A stretch of 64,000 nt of DNA, taken from positions 94,400 through 158,399 of the forward strand of contig DYYG01000047.1 of the NCBI GenBank assembly GCA_020741775.1, written 5' to 3'. The notes beneath the pieces are model-generated. The model ran no database searches. It was not told where the DNA came from and was given only the letters and a program-made list of their open reading frames with translations. Origin of the DNA: Methylorubrum populi. Lineage in GTDB: Bacteria > Pseudomonadota > Alphaproteobacteria > Rhizobiales > Beijerinckiaceae. This document shows, piece by piece, positions 42,815 through 51,861 of the stretch. A program made the position numbers and the translations under genes. How positions within the stretch are numbered: the first letter of the stretch is position 1; each line of letters opens with the position of its first letter.

Positions 42815-43771
42815 ATGATCCGGTTCGAGGGCGTGACGAAGCGGTTTCCCGGCGCGGATCGCCCGGCGGTGGAGGCCCTCGACCTGACAGTGGCGGAGGG
42901 AACGACCTGCGCGCTCATCGGCCCCTCCGGCTGCGGTAAATCGACGACGCTCCGCATGGTCAACCGCCTCATCGAGCCGGAGGCGGGCCGCATCCGCATC
43001 GGTGGCCGTGACATCAGTGCCACCGATCCCGTCACCCTGCGGCGCGGCATCGGCTACGTGCTCCAGGGCGTCGGTCTGTTTCCCCATCGCAGCGTCGCGC
43101 AGAACGTGGCGACCGTGCCGGCCCTGCTCGGCTGGTCCCGTGCCCGCATCGCCGCGCGGGTGGACGCGATGCTCGATCTCGTCGGGCTCGATCCCGCCCA
43201 GTTCCGCGAGCGGCGGCCCGATGCATTATCCGGGGGCCAGCGCCAGCGGGTCGGGGTTGCCCGGGCTCTCGCCGCCGATCCGGCCATCCTGCTGATGGAC
43301 GAGCCATTCGGGGCGGTCGATCCCATCGCCCGGACGCGGCTCCAGGCCGAGATCGGTGCCATCCTGCAGCGCTTGCGCAAAACGGTGCTGCTCGTCACCC
43401 ACGATATCGGCGAGGCGCTGCGCATGGGCGATCAAGTGGCGCTGATGCGGGATGGCCGTCTCGTCCAAACCGCATCGCCCGACCGGCTGCTCGCCGCACC
43501 CGCCGATGCCTTTGCCGCGGATTTTCTGGGCGGCGGGCGCAGCCTGCGCCGGCTCGCGCGGCTGCGCGCCGGTGATTTCGCGCAGCCCGGCACCCTGGAT
43601 GGGACCGCTGAGACGATGGCCGAAGAGGCCAGCCTTCAGGATGCCCTCGACCGCATGCTCGCCACCGGCACCTGCCGCGTCGCGATCGGCGACCGCATCC
43701 TCACACTGGACGTCGTGCGCAACGCCGCGCAGGCGGTGCCGGAGCAGGACGGCGCTGGGCAGGTCCCGTAA
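42815..43771 (+). CDS. ABC transporter ATPase, OpuCA/ProV-like
   Basis: This 318-residue ATPase has Walker A G-P-S-G-C-G-K-S-T, signature L-S-G-G-Q-R-Q-R-V-G-V-A-R-A-L, Walker B I-L-L-M-D-E-P-F-G-A-V-D and the switch H-D. It resembles the osmoprotectant/glycine betaine uptake ATPases. The C-terminal part (about 240-318) is shorter than the double-CBS tail of OpuCA. No permease or binding-protein gene lies beside it in this window, so it either works with unlinked subunits or is a remnant of a larger operon. Confidence 0.88.
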   Translation: MIRFEGVTKRFPGADRPAVEALDLTVAEGTTCALIGPSGCGKSTTLRMVNRLIEPEAGRIRIGGRDISATDPVTLRRGIGYVLQGVGLFPHRSVAQNVATVPALLGWSRARIAARVDAMLDLVGLDPAQFRERRPDALSGGQRQRVGVARALAADPAILLMDEPFGAVDPIARTRLQAEIGAILQRLRKTVLLVTHDIGEALRMGDQVALMRDGRLVQTASPDRLLAAPADAFAADFLGGGRSLRRLARLRAGDFAQPGTLDGTAETMAEEASLQDALDRMLATGTCRVAIGDRILTLDVVRNAAQAVPEQDGAGQVP

Positions 43772-43777
43772 CGGATC

Positions 43778-44233
43778 TCAGCCCTTCTTCGGATCACGGT
43801 TGCCGGCGGCACGGATCAGCCCGGCGAGGCCCGCCTCGATCACCATCTCGGCGGCCTCGGATGGCGGGAACCAGCGCGCCTCGCGCTGGCCACGCTCGGG
43901 AAACTTCTTCAGCTGCTTGCGCACATCCAGGGGAAACACCTTAACCTGGCAGAGCACCGCATCCCGGTTCTTCAGGCGCTTCTCGTACAGGTAGAATCCC
44001 AACGGTCGCTTGCCGACATGGCCGACGACACCCGCCTCCTCATAGGCTTCGCGGGCGGCGGCCTCATAGGGCTTGCGCCCCTTCATCGGCCAGCCTTTCG
44101 GGATGACCCAGCGCCGGGTTTCCCGAGAGGTTACGAGCAGGACTTCCGTCCCTCCCTCAGGAGTCCGCCGCATCGGCAGAACGCCGACCTGGGGCCGCGC
44201 TTCGCGGCTGATCTCGATCGGGCCGGCCGTCAT
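43778..44233 (-). CDS. Nudix hydrolase
   Basis: This 151-residue protein has the Nudix box G-R-K-P-Y-E-A-A-A-R-E-A-Y-E-E-A-G, matching G-x5-E-x7-R-E-x2-E-E-x-G. W-V-I-P-K-G-W-P precedes it, as in the diphosphoinositol/ADP-ribose-type Nudix proteins. It hydrolyses a nucleoside diphosphate linked to another group; the substrate is not predictable. The ATG at 44233 was chosen over an upstream Arg-rich frame. It is convergent with the ABC ATPase gene, 6 bp apart. Confidence 0.9.
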   Translation of the reverse strand: MTAGPIEISREARPQVGVLPMRRTPEGGTEVLLVTSRETRRWVIPKGWPMKGRKPYEAAAREAYEEAGVVGHVGKRPLGFYLYEKRLKNRDAVLCQVKVFPLDVRKQLKKFPERGQREARWFPPSEAAEMVIEAGLAGLIRAAGNRDPKKG

Positions 44234-44468
44234 GCTTCTGAAACGCCCCGCGGCCGGCGCAGTTCGCGCTCGACTTTTGCCGCCGGGCCTGTGCCGCCCG
44301 AGCGGAAACAACGACAGAAGAACTTGAAGACTTGATGACGGGAGAGCACGCCGCTGCGACCGAAGCTATCGTCGCTCCCCGGTGATGGGCGACGACGCTC
44401 GATAGCGGAAGCGAACCTCAGGTCTCAACCGAAATTTAATCGGCAAACGAAATCCGGCATTCCGGCCC

Positions 44469-44933
44469 TCAGCCCGCCGCGCAAAGATTCTCGATCAGAG
44501 CGTTCAGGTCGGCTCGCATGGCCTGAATCTCCGGCTCGGACATATTGAGCTGACACATCACCGATTGACGCACCGCCACCGCCTGAGCTCGCAGGGCGCG
44601 CCCCTGATCGGTCAAAGAAATCTCGACCTCCCGCTCATCGGACTGGCGACGGCTGCGGTTCAGGAGGCCGCTGGTTTCCAGGCGTTTCAGCACCGGGGTC
44701 AGGGTTCCCGAATCGAGGCGCAGGCGTCGGCCGATCTCGGAAACGGTGATCCCGTCACTCTCCCACAGCACCAGCAGCACGAGATATTGCGGGTAAGTCA
44801 GCCCCATCTGCTCCAGCATCGGCCGATAGGACTTCGTCATCCTGTGCGCGGCCGCGTAGAGCGCGTAGCAAAGCTGGTTGTCGAGCAGGAGCGGATCCCT
44901 CAGCACTTCCGAGGCTTCGTTGGGAACATTCAC
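44469..44933 (-). CDS. ohrR: Organic hydroperoxide sensor OhrR (MarR family, two-cysteine type)
   Basis: This 154-residue winged-helix repressor has Cys22 in L-D-N-Q-L-C-Y-A-L-Y, the peroxidatic cysteine of OhrR, and Cys127 (S-V-M-C-Q). These positions match the pair that forms a disulfide in the Xanthomonas type. Oxidation releases DNA. The DNA-binding part includes I-T-V-S-E-I-G-R-R-L-R-L-D-S-G-T-L-T-P. The usual target gene, ohr, is not within the window, although the regulon member is often adjacent. Confidence 0.92.
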   Translation of the reverse strand: MNVPNEASEVLRDPLLLDNQLCYALYAAAHRMTKSYRPMLEQMGLTYPQYLVLLVLWESDGITVSEIGRRLRLDSGTLTPVLKRLETSGLLNRSRRQSDEREVEISLTDQGRALRAQAVAVRQSVMCQLNMSEPEIQAMRADLNALIENLCAAG

Positions 44934-45131
44934 GGTTCACATCCTGCCGCTCGACAATGCCCCCGGCCGGCAGCGCCCGGACAATCAGCGCCTGCAACCG
45001 TCAATTCTCATCCTGCGCCGCTCATTTCACGATAACGGAACGAGGACGGCAAGGTACATGCACAATTGTCCCAGGGCCGGTTTTCCCAGTCCTTTCTCAG
45101 TGCATGCTCGCACGTCAAATCCCGTTCAAGC

Positions 45132-45157
45132 AAAAAGGCGGCCGTGAGGCCGCCTTT
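45132..45157 (-). terminator. Rho-independent terminator after rplQ
   Basis: GGCGGCC (45137-45143) pairs with GGCCGCC (45148-45154) around GTGA. Read on the minus strand, the stem is followed by TTTTT (45136-45132). It lies 56 bp downstream of the rplQ stop and closes the ribosomal cluster. Confidence 0.88.
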
Positions 45158-45212
45158 CGCATCGATCGATCGGATTGGAGAACGCTGCCGCTCATCGCGG
45201 CGAGCGGGATCC

Positions 45213-45626
45213 TCAGGCGGCGTCGGCCTCGACGGAGGTCGGGCCGGAATCCTTGCCGCGGGCATCGACGTCGCGATCCACGAACTCGATCACGGCGAGC
45301 GGGGCGTTGTCGCCGTAACGGAAGCCGGCCTTCATGATGCGGCAATAGCCACCCGGACGCGACTGATAGCGCGGGCCGAGAACCGTGAAGAGCTTCTTGA
45401 CCATGTCGGCGTCACGGATCTGCGCCATGGCGAGACGGCGGGCATGGACGCTGTCGGTGCGGCCGAGCGAGATCAGCTTCTCGACGACCGGACGCAGGTC
45501 CTTGGCCTTCGGCAGGGTGGTGACGATCTGCTCGTGCTTGATCAGCGCGGCGGACATGTTGGCGAACATCGCCTTGCGATGCTCGGCGGTGCGGTTGAAG
45601 CGGCGGCCGCGATAGGCGTGACGCAT
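45213..45626 (-). CDS. rplQ: 50S ribosomal protein L17
   Basis: This 137-residue protein starts [13 protein letters not shown], close to the canonical L17 N-terminus (M-R-H-x-x-x-G-R-K-L-x-R), with H-R-K-A-M-F-A-N-M following. L17 binds 23S rRNA on the outside of the 50S subunit near the tunnel exit. It ends in an alphaproteobacterial acidic tail (E-A-D-A-A). It is the last gene of the alpha operon, separated from rpoA by a 226-bp gap that holds strong hairpins. Confidence 0.98.
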   Translation of the reverse strand: MRHAYRGRRFNRTAEHRKAMFANMSAALIKHEQIVTTLPKAKDLRPVVEKLISLGRTDSVHARRLAMAQIRDADMVKKLFTVLGPRYQSRPGGYCRIMKAGFRYGDNAPLAVIEFVDRDVDARGKDSGPTSVEADAA

Positions 45627-45737
45627 GGTGGCTTGTCCTTCTCAGTCACGGCCGCCGTGCCACGGTACGGCCGAGTGCCCCGAAGGGCTGTTTTCGAAAA
45701 TTCCGCGTAACCCAGCGGCGGGATTTCTTTGGAAGCG

Positions 45738-45762
45738 CCCGCCCCGGCTTCGCTGGGGCGGG
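45738..45762. other. Strong hairpin in the rpoA-rplQ gap
   Basis: CCCGCCCC (45738-45745) pairs with GGGGCGGG (45755-45762) around a 9-base loop. No T run follows in the minus-strand direction, so it is more likely an RNA-processing or stability element than an intrinsic terminator. A second hairpin is at 45806-45823. Confidence 0.5.
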
Positions 45763-45805
45763 AGGTCGAGTCGGCTCGGCCGAGCCGCCGGATCGGCCAA
45801 ACGAG

Positions 45806-45823
45806 CGGCACGGTTCAGTGCCG
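45806..45823 (-). other. CGGCAC-TGAACC-GTGCCG hairpin downstream of rpoA
   Basis: On the minus strand it reads CGGCACTGAACCGTGCCG, 30 nt after the rpoA stop. It is nearly identical to CGGCACTGAGAAGTGCCG in the rplN leader (15 of 18 bases). Confidence 0.45.
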
Positions 45824-45852
45824 CCCGATCAGGCCATGGGCAGCTTCGCCCC

Positions 45853-46872
45853 TCAGTAGTGCTCTTCGAAGCGCTTGGCGAGATCCTCGATGTTCTCCGG
45901 CGGCCAGCCGGGAACGTCCATGCCGAGGTGCAAGCCCATGCCGGCGAGCACTTCCTTGATCTCGTTGAGCGACTTGCGGCCGAAGTTCGGGGTGCGCAGC
46001 ATCTCGCCCTCGGACTTCTGGATCAGGTCGCCGATATAGACGATGTTGTCGTTCTTCAGGCAGTTCGCCGAGCGGACCGACAGTTCCAGCTCGTCCACCT
46101 TCTTGAGAAGGGCCGGGTTGAAGGGCAGCTGCGGCGCGAGCGGCGCAGCCTCTTCCTTGCGGGGCTCCTCGAAGTTCACGAAGACCTGGAGCTGGTCCTG
46201 GATGATGCGAGCGGCATAAGCCAACGCATCCTCCGGCGACACGGCGCCGTTGGTCTCGACCGTCATGGTCAGCTTGTCCTTGTCGAGATCCTGGCCCTCG
46301 CGGGTAGTCTCGACCCGGTAGCTCACCTTGGTCACCGGCGAGTAGAGCGCATCGACCGGGATCAGGCCGATCGGCGCGTCCTCGGGACGGTTGCGCTCGG
46401 CCGGGACATAGCCCTTGCCGGTGGCGACCGTGAACTCCATGCGGATCTCGGCCCCGTCATCCAGGGTGCAAATCACGAGATCGGGGTTCAGGATCTGGAT
46501 GTCGCCGACGGCGCCGATGTCACCGGCGGTGACGAGGCCGGGGCCGGTCTTACGCAGGGTCAGGCGCTTGGGCTGATCGGTCTGCGAGCGGATGGCGATG
46601 GTCTTGATGTTGAGGACGATGTCCGTCACGTCCTCGCGCACGCCGGGGATCGAGGAGAACTCGTGCAGCACGCCGTCAATCTGGACGGACGTCACGGCCG
46701 CGCCCTGAAGCGAGGACAGCAGCACGCGGCGCAGCGAGTTGCCGAGAGTCGTGCCGAAGCCACGCTCCAGCGGCTCGGCCACCACGGTCGCGACCCGCTT
46801 CGGATCGTCGCCGGCCGTCACCTGCAGCTTGTTCGGCTTGATGAGCTCTTGCCAGTTCTTCTGAATGACCAC
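45853..46872 (-). CDS. rpoA: DNA-directed RNA polymerase alpha subunit
   Basis: The alpha subunit dimerises to nucleate RNA polymerase assembly and contacts UP elements and activators. It has 339 residues: an N-terminal domain ([17 protein letters not shown]) and a C-terminal domain ([13 protein letters not shown], the alphaCTD signature, and K-S-L-N-E-I-K). The start is a GTG at 46872 giving [10 protein letters not shown], as in relatives, after AGGTAGG. A metallo-hydrolase gene lies 96 bp upstream where rpsK or rpsD would be expected. Confidence 0.98.
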   Translation of the reverse strand: MVIQKNWQELIKPNKLQVTAGDDPKRVATVVAEPLERGFGTTLGNSLRRVLLSSLQGAAVTSVQIDGVLHEFSSIPGVREDVTDIVLNIKTIAIRSQTDQPKRLTLRKTGPGLVTAGDIGAVGDIQILNPDLVICTLDDGAEIRMEFTVATGKGYVPAERNRPEDAPIGLIPVDALYSPVTKVSYRVETTREGQDLDKDKLTMTVETNGAVSPEDALAYAARIIQDQLQVFVNFEEPRKEEAAPLAPQLPFNPALLKKVDELELSVRSANCLKNDNIVYIGDLIQKSEGEMLRTPNFGRKSLNEIKEVLAGMGLHLGMDVPGWPPENIEDLAKRFEEHY

Positions 46873-46968
46873 GGTCCTACCTCTTGCCAAACCCGCGTTC
46901 CCGGCGTCCCGGGAAACGCTTCGGCCGGCCCCCAAGCGCTCGTCGAGCGCCCGGACCGGTCCCAAAAC

Positions 46969-47850
46969 TCACTGCCGCTCGCCCGCCACCCAGAGCGCGG
47001 GGACGAAGCTGTATCCGGCTCCGTCGCGAGCGACGTAACCGAGCGCCGGAAACTCCAGATGCGAGCCGGCGATGAAGGTCCCCTCCGTCGCCACCTCGTC
47101 GAGCACGCGCTTCCGGGTCGCCCGCGCCTGATCACCGTCGACGTCGAAGGTGACGCCAGCCTCCGGTTGCTTGAACTGGATGGCCGGCATATGCACCACG
47201 TCGGTCCACATCAGCAGGGACTTGTCCCCCGATACGATCCGCATGCCGCAATGTCCCGGCGTGTGGCCGGGCAGCGGAACGGCGGTGATGCCGGGCACCA
47301 GCTCGCCGCCCTCATGCCTGCGCAGCCGGGCGCCATAGGGCGCGACCGCTTTGCGGGCATTCTCGAAATACGGCTTCGCCGCCTCAGGAGCCCGGGACAG
47401 GACATCGTCGGGAAGCCAATGCGCGGCCTCGTCGGCATGCACCACGAGTTCCGCATTCGGATAAGCCGCGCTGCCATCCTCCCGCACCAAGCCGCCGGCA
47501 TGGTCGGGATGGAGATGGGTGAGCAGAACGGTCTCGATCTCCTCCGGCATCACACCGGCCAGCGCGAGGGCCGCCGGCACCCGCCCCATGGTCGTCGGAC
47601 CGAAATGGCCGTAGCCCGAATCGATCAGCACCGGCTTGCGGCCGGCGCCGGTCACGAGAAAAGCGTTGAGCGTGACGACCGGAGCCTCGGAGCGGAAGCC
47701 GGCGCGCTGGAGCGCGCCGGCCTCCTCCTGGGGGATGCCCGTGACGAGATCGAGGGAGCCCTGAAACCAGCCGTCGTTGAGCGCGGTGACCGTGAGGTCG
47801 CCGATGTTCCACCGCAATGCGCCGGGAAGGGGCTTCGATCCGTCCGCCAT
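46969..47850 (-). CDS. MBL-fold metallo-hydrolase inserted in the alpha operon
   Basis: This 293-residue protein has the metal-binding motif T-H-L-H-P-D-H-A-G-G near residue 115, then G-H-T-P-G-H and T-D-V-V-H for the remaining ligands. It resembles quorum-quenching lactonase and other class B-like hydrolases, and a hydrolytic role on an ester or lactone is possible. It lies 37 bp after rpsK and 96 bp before rpoA on the same strand, so it is read with ribosomal genes. This is not the standard rpsM-rpsK-(rpsD)-rpoA-rplQ order. No signal peptide. Confidence 0.9.
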   Translation of the reverse strand: MADGSKPLPGALRWNIGDLTVTALNDGWFQGSLDLVTGIPQEEAGALQRAGFRSEAPVVTLNAFLVTGAGRKPVLIDSGYGHFGPTTMGRVPAALALAGVMPEEIETVLLTHLHPDHAGGLVREDGSAAYPNAELVVHADEAAHWLPDDVLSRAPEAAKPYFENARKAVAPYGARLRRHEGGELVPGITAVPLPGHTPGHCGMRIVSGDKSLLMWTDVVHMPAIQFKQPEAGVTFDVDGDQARATRKRVLDEVATEGTFIAGSHLEFPALGYVARDGAGYSFVPALWVAGERQ

Positions 47851-47887
47851 GGGCTTCTCCGTTCGAGGATGCTCCGGGTTCGTCCGA

Positions 47888-48277
47888 TCAGACGCGACGG
47901 CGCTTGCGCGGGCGGCAACCGTTATGCGGGATCGAGGTGACGTCGCGGATCGAGGTCACGGTGAAGCCCGCGGCCTGAAGCGCGCGGAGCGCCGACTCAC
48001 GGCCCGAACCCGGACCGGACACCTCGACCTCGAGGGTGCGCATGCCGTGCTCGGCAGCCTTGCGGCCGGCATCCTCAGCGGCGACCTGGGCGGCGTACGG
48101 GGTCGACTTGCGCGAGCCCTTGAAGCCCATGGCGCCGGCAGACGACCACGAGATCGTGTTGCCCTGCGCGTCGGTGATGGTGATCATCGTGTTGTTGAAC
48201 GAGGCGTTCACATGCGCCACGCCGGAGACGATGTTCTTGCGTTCGCGGCGGCGGACGCGGGTCGGTTCCTTGGCCAT
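47888..48277 (-). CDS. rpsK: 30S ribosomal protein S11
   Basis: This 129-residue protein has the S11 segments [20 protein letters not shown] and [19 protein letters not shown]. It forms part of the platform of the 30S subunit and contacts mRNA near the Shine-Dalgarno helix. It follows rpsM by 169 bp, a wider gap than usual. Confidence 0.98.
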   Translation of the reverse strand: MAKEPTRVRRRERKNIVSGVAHVNASFNNTMITITDAQGNTISWSSAGAMGFKGSRKSTPYAAQVAAEDAGRKAAEHGMRTLEVEVSGPGSGRESALRALQAAGFTVTSIRDVTSIPHNGCRPRKRRRV

Positions 48278-48446
48278 TCTGTTCTCGCTGGTCCTTCAGT
48301 CACGCCCGTACTTCCAGGCGCTCGGGATTCTTTTGAAATTTTAGCGGCGCGGCCTTGGATGACCGGTCCACCCCACCGGGCCCCATGGCGGGACATCCGG
48401 CGCGACGCGAAGGAGGCCGAGCGAAGCACGGCCTCCCGATCGCAGA

Positions 48447-48815
48447 TTACTTCTTCTTGCCGGCGATCGGCTTCGCCTTACCCTTGCGGGTGCGGGCGTT
48501 AGTGTGGGTGCGCTGGCCGCGGACCGGGAGCTGCTTGCGGTGACGCAGGCCGCGGTAGCAGCCGAGATCCATCAGGCGCTTGATGTTCATCGAGACTTCG
48601 CGGCGCAGGTCGCCTTCCACGACGTAATCGCGGTCGATGGCCTCGCGGATCTGGAGCACCTCGGCGTCCGTGAGCTGGTTCACGCGGCGCTCGGCCGGGA
48701 TGCCGACCTTCTCGGTGATCTCCTCGGCCTTCTTCGGGCCGATGCCGTGGATGTACTGGAGCGCGATGACGACGCGCTTACCGGTCGGGATGTTGACGCC
48801 TGCAATACGGGCCAA
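48447..48815 (-). CDS. rpsM: 30S ribosomal protein S13
   Basis: This 122-residue protein starts at a TTG (48815) giving (M)-A-R-I-A-G-V-N-I-P, with GGAGAG 6 bp upstream. The upstream open frame is not conserved. S13 sits in the 30S head and makes bridges to the 50S subunit. [14 protein letters not shown] and [16 protein letters not shown] are typical. It begins a new transcription unit: a terminator and a promoter lie between it and adk. Confidence 0.98.
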   Translation of the reverse strand: MARIAGVNIPTGKRVVIALQYIHGIGPKKAEEITEKVGIPAERRVNQLTDAEVLQIREAIDRDYVVEGDLRREVSMNIKRLMDLGCYRGLRHRKQLPVRGQRTHTNARTRKGKAKPIAGKKK

Positions 48816-48978
48816 GATGATCTCTCCATGTGGCAGGCCGCTGAAGCCCGCCGCCATTCAAGGAAAAGCGCGCGTCCGGTGGAGGCCGGCCCCTGCGCGC
48901 CCGCCCGAAACGACAAATCGATCCGCAAGCAGCCTCTCCGAGGCGCCCGGATCACATCCCGTTTGGACGAAGGGGGTC

Positions 48979-49007
48979 CGCCTAGCGCACGCCATAGGGA
49001 GTGTCAA
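48979..49007 (-). promoter_or_regulatory. Candidate rpsM promoter
   Basis: Minus-strand TTGACA (49007-49002), a 17-bp spacer and TAGGCG (48984-48979). It is placed after the adk terminator and leaves a leader of about 160 nt before rpsM. The -35 is perfect; the -10 is weak. Confidence 0.6.
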
Positions 49008-49066
49008 CACCTCGTGAACGGCAACAGCGCGAAATGCCTCTCGGCGGCAGAGGGGGCACGCGCATG

Positions 49067-49105
49067 AAAAAAGCCTGCCCCGTCGCGTCGGACGGAAGCA
49101 GGCTT
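49067..49105 (-). terminator. Rho-independent terminator after adk
   Basis: AAGCCTGC (49071-49078) pairs with GCAGGCTT (49098-49105), and on the minus strand TTTTTT follows the stem (49072-49067). The loop region is long and G/C-rich and may add pairing (CCGTC/GACGG). It ends the spc segment 26 bp after the adk stop. Confidence 0.82.
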
Positions 49106-49130
49106 CGATTATACGCGTGGATGAGAGCCC

Positions 49131-49733
49131 TCAGGAGGCCGCCTTCTCACGGAACCCGTCGAGAAGTCCGGTGAGATCACCGGTGACCTCATCGATCGGC
49201 TTCATGCCGTCGACCTTCCGCAACAGACCGGTGCCGGCATAATAATCGGACAGCGGCGCCGTCTGCTTCTTGTAAGCATCGAGGCGGGTCTTGAAGACCT
49301 CCGGCGTATCGTCCTTGCGCACCGGCTGGCCCCTGGCCGCCGTCTCCTCGGCCCGCCTGGCGATGCGGCCGACGAGGGCGTTCTCGTCCACGACGAACTC
49401 GACAACCGCATCGAGGGCGATGCCCTTCTCCGCCAGCATCGCGTCGAGAGCCTTGGCCTGCTCCACCGTGCGGGGGAAACCGTCGAGGATGAAGCCGTTC
49501 TTGGCATCGGCCTCCTCGATGCGGTCGGCGACGATCCCGACCACCACCGCGTCCGGCACGAGGCCGCCGCTCTCCATGATCGATTTCGCTTCGAGGCCCA
49601 CCGGCGTCTCGGCGGCGACGGCGGCGCGCAGCATGTCGCCGGTGGAGAGCTGCGGTACGCGGTAGCGCTCCACGATTCGCTCGGACTGCGTGCCCTTCCC
49701 CGCTCCCGGCGGTCCGAGCAGAATGATCCGCAT
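49131..49733 (-). CDS. adk: Adenylate kinase (short-LID form)
   Basis: The product interconverts ATP and AMP with two ADP and has 200 residues. The P-loop is [10 protein letters not shown] at residues 7-16, the AMP-site segment is L-S-T-G-D-M-L-R and the core has D-G-F-P-R-T. The segment after V-G-R-I-A-R-R is short, so the LID is the reduced form and lacks a zinc-binding insert. It follows secY by 147 bp, the usual secY-adk order, and a terminator ends the unit. Confidence 0.98.
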   Translation of the reverse strand: MRIILLGPPGAGKGTQSERIVERYRVPQLSTGDMLRAAVAAETPVGLEAKSIMESGGLVPDAVVVGIVADRIEEADAKNGFILDGFPRTVEQAKALDAMLAEKGIALDAVVEFVVDENALVGRIARRAEETAARGQPVRKDDTPEVFKTRLDAYKKQTAPLSDYYAGTGLLRKVDGMKPIDEVTGDLTGLLDGFREKAAS

Positions 49734-49880
49734 GGCGTCTCCCCGTCCTCAAGGCCCGGCGCCGGGCTCGTTTTTCATGGTCGGCGCGCCCGCCTTCTAC
49801 AGGCCGCGCCGTCGTCACTCAGCTGTGATGCGCAATTCCGGCTTGCGCGTCCACCGAACCTTTGTCGGAGCCCGCGAGGC

Positions 49881-51224
49881 TCAGCGACGCCGGGTGGTGG
49901 AAGCGCCGCGCAGCTTGGCCTTCTTCACCAAGCCCTCGTACTGATGCGCCATCAGATGCCCGTGGATCTGCGCCACCGTGTCCATGGTGACCGAGACCAC
50001 GATCAGCAGCGAGGTGCCGCCGAAGCCGAGGGCCGCCGAGGTGTAGGAGGCCACGATCTCCGGCACGAGGCAGACGAAGGTGAGGTAGGCCGCGCCGATC
50101 ACGGTGATGCGGGTCAGCACCTTGTCGATGAAGGTGGCGGTGCGCTCACCCGGACGGATGCCGGGAATGAAGCCGCCATGCTTCTTCAGGTTGTCGGCGG
50201 TCTCCTGCGGATTGAAGACGACCGCCGTGTAGAAGAACGTGAAGAAGATGATCAGCGCGGCATAGGCCACCATGTAGAGCGGCCGGCCGTGGCCGAGATA
50301 GGCCGTCAGGGTGCCGAGGAAGCCTGTCGAGCCCTGGCTGGCCGAGAAGCTCGCCACCGTGGTCGGCAGCAGCAGCAGCGACGAGGCGAAGATCGGCGGG
50401 ATCACGCCCGAGGTGTTGAGCTTGAGCGGCAGGAACGAGGTCTGCCCCTCGTACATGCGGTTGCCGACCTGACGCTTCGGGTAGTTGATCAGGAGCCGGC
50501 GCTGGGCGCGCTCCATGAACACGATGAAGTAGATCAGGGCGACCGCCGCGAGGCCGGCGCCGAGCAGGATGGCGGGCGACAGGGCGCCGGTGCGGGTCAG
50601 TTCGAGCGCGCCGAAGATCGAGGCCGGCAGGTGAGCGACGATGCCGGCGAAGATGATGAGCGAGGATCCGTTGCCGATGCCGCGCGACGTGATCTGCTCA
50701 CCGATCCACATCAGGAACAGGGTGCCGCCGGTCAGGGTGATCACCGTCGAGAGGATGAAGAACGGGCCCGGCGCAATGACGGCGTTCGATCCCTGAAGGC
50801 CGAAGGCGATGCCCCAGGACTGGACCAGGGCCAGCACCACCGTGAGGTAGCGGGTATACTGGTTGATGACCTTGCGGCCGGACTCGCCCTCCTTCTTCAG
50901 CGCCTCCAGGCTCGGCACCACCGAGGTGAGGAGCTGAACGATGATCGAGGCCGAGATGTAGGGCATGATGTTGAGCGCGAAGACCGCCATGCGCTCCACC
51001 GCCCCGCCCGAGAACATGTTGAACATGCCGAGCACGCCGCCGGCCTGGTTCTGGAAGTTCCGGGCGAACTGTTCCGGATCGATGCCGGGGATCGGGATGT
51101 AGGTGCCCAGCCGGAAGACGATGAGCGCGCCCAGGGTGAACCAGATGCGCTTTTTGAGCTCGTCGGCCTTGGCGATAGCGCCGAAATTCAGGTTGGCGGC
51201 AAGCTGCTCGGCGGCTGAGGCCAT
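49881..51224 (-). CDS. secY: Protein translocase channel subunit SecY
   Basis: SecY forms the protein-conducting channel of the inner membrane with SecE and SecG. The 447-residue product has ten predicted helices. N-terminal F-R-L-G-T-Y-I-P-I-P-G-I-D and internal G-G-T-L-F-L-M-W-I-G-E-Q-I-T-S-R-G-I-G-N-G-S-S-L-I-I-F-A-G-I are family signatures. It sits after rplO as usual; the 114-bp gap holds a perfect 12-bp hairpin. Confidence 0.98.
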   Translation of the reverse strand: MASAAEQLAANLNFGAIAKADELKKRIWFTLGALIVFRLGTYIPIPGIDPEQFARNFQNQAGGVLGMFNMFSGGAVERMAVFALNIMPYISASIIVQLLTSVVPSLEALKKEGESGRKVINQYTRYLTVVLALVQSWGIAFGLQGSNAVIAPGPFFILSTVITLTGGTLFLMWIGEQITSRGIGNGSSLIIFAGIVAHLPASIFGALELTRTGALSPAILLGAGLAAVALIYFIVFMERAQRRLLINYPKRQVGNRMYEGQTSFLPLKLNTSGVIPPIFASSLLLLPTTVASFSASQGSTGFLGTLTAYLGHGRPLYMVAYAALIIFFTFFYTAVVFNPQETADNLKKHGGFIPGIRPGERTATFIDKVLTRITVIGAAYLTFVCLVPEIVASYTSAALGFGGTSLLIVVSVTMDTVAQIHGHLMAHQYEGLVKKAKLRGASTTRRR

Positions 51225-51279
51225 GTCATTGATCCCGGAAAATGCCGTCGGGACGCGTCTCGAGCGGTCCCTGAAAGCG

Positions 51280-51316
51280 GAAGCGGCGGCCGCGTGCGAG
51301 CACGGGCCGCCGCTTC
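51280..51316. other. 12-bp hairpin in the rplO-secY gap
   Basis: GAAGCGGCGGCC (51280-51291) pairs with GGCCGCCGCTTC (51305-51316) around a 13-base loop. There is no U-run on the minus-strand RNA, so it is probably a processing or stability element. Confidence 0.5.
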
Positions 51317-51338
51317 GGCGTTCGACTTAATGGCGGCT

Positions 51339-51848
51339 TCAGGCCGACGCAACTGCGCTCTCGGACGCGCCCCGATGGGCAACGCCGGCAGCGAACGCGG
51401 TCGTGACCGAACCACCGGCCTTCTCGACGGCCTCGATGGCCGACTTGGAGGCGCGGGTCACCTCGAAGGTGAGCTTGGCGGTCAGCTCGCCGACGCCCAG
51501 CAGCTTCACGCCGTCGCGGGCACGGGAGATGATGCCGGCCTGGACCAGCGCATCGACCGTCACGGGGGCGTTGGCGTCGAGCTTGCCGGCATCCACCGCC
51601 TGCTGCACCCGGCCGAGATTCACCTCGTTCAGGTCGTGGGCGTGAATGTTGTTGAAGCCACGCTTCGGCAGGCGACGATGCAGCGGCATCTGGCCGCCCT
51701 CGAAGCCCTTGATGGACACGCCGGTGCGGGCCTTCTGACCCTTCACGCCGCGGCCACCGGTCTTGCCCTTGCCGGAGCCGATGCCCCGGCCGACGCGCAT
51801 CCGGTTCTTGGTCGCGCCTTCGTTGTCGCGGATCTCGTTGAGCTTCAT
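51339..51848 (-). CDS. rplO: 50S ribosomal protein L15
   Basis: This 169-residue protein starts [37 protein letters not shown], the glycine-rich rRNA-threading tail of L15. It is a late assembly protein on the 50S central region. Order rpmD-rplO-secY is conserved, with 13 bp to rpmD. Confidence 0.98.
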   Translation of the reverse strand: MKLNEIRDNEGATKNRMRVGRGIGSGKGKTGGRGVKGQKARTGVSIKGFEGGQMPLHRRLPKRGFNNIHAHDLNEVNLGRVQQAVDAGKLDANAPVTVDALVQAGIISRARDGVKLLGVGELTAKLTFEVTRASKSAIEAVEKAGGSVTTAFAAGVAHRGASESAVASA

Positions 51849-51861
51849 GGTGGAGCCCTCC

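Noticed and set aside
45625..47940. 771-codon plus-strand open frame
   Set aside because: It is antisense to rpoA and the metallo-hydrolase gene; the minus-strand genes are certain.
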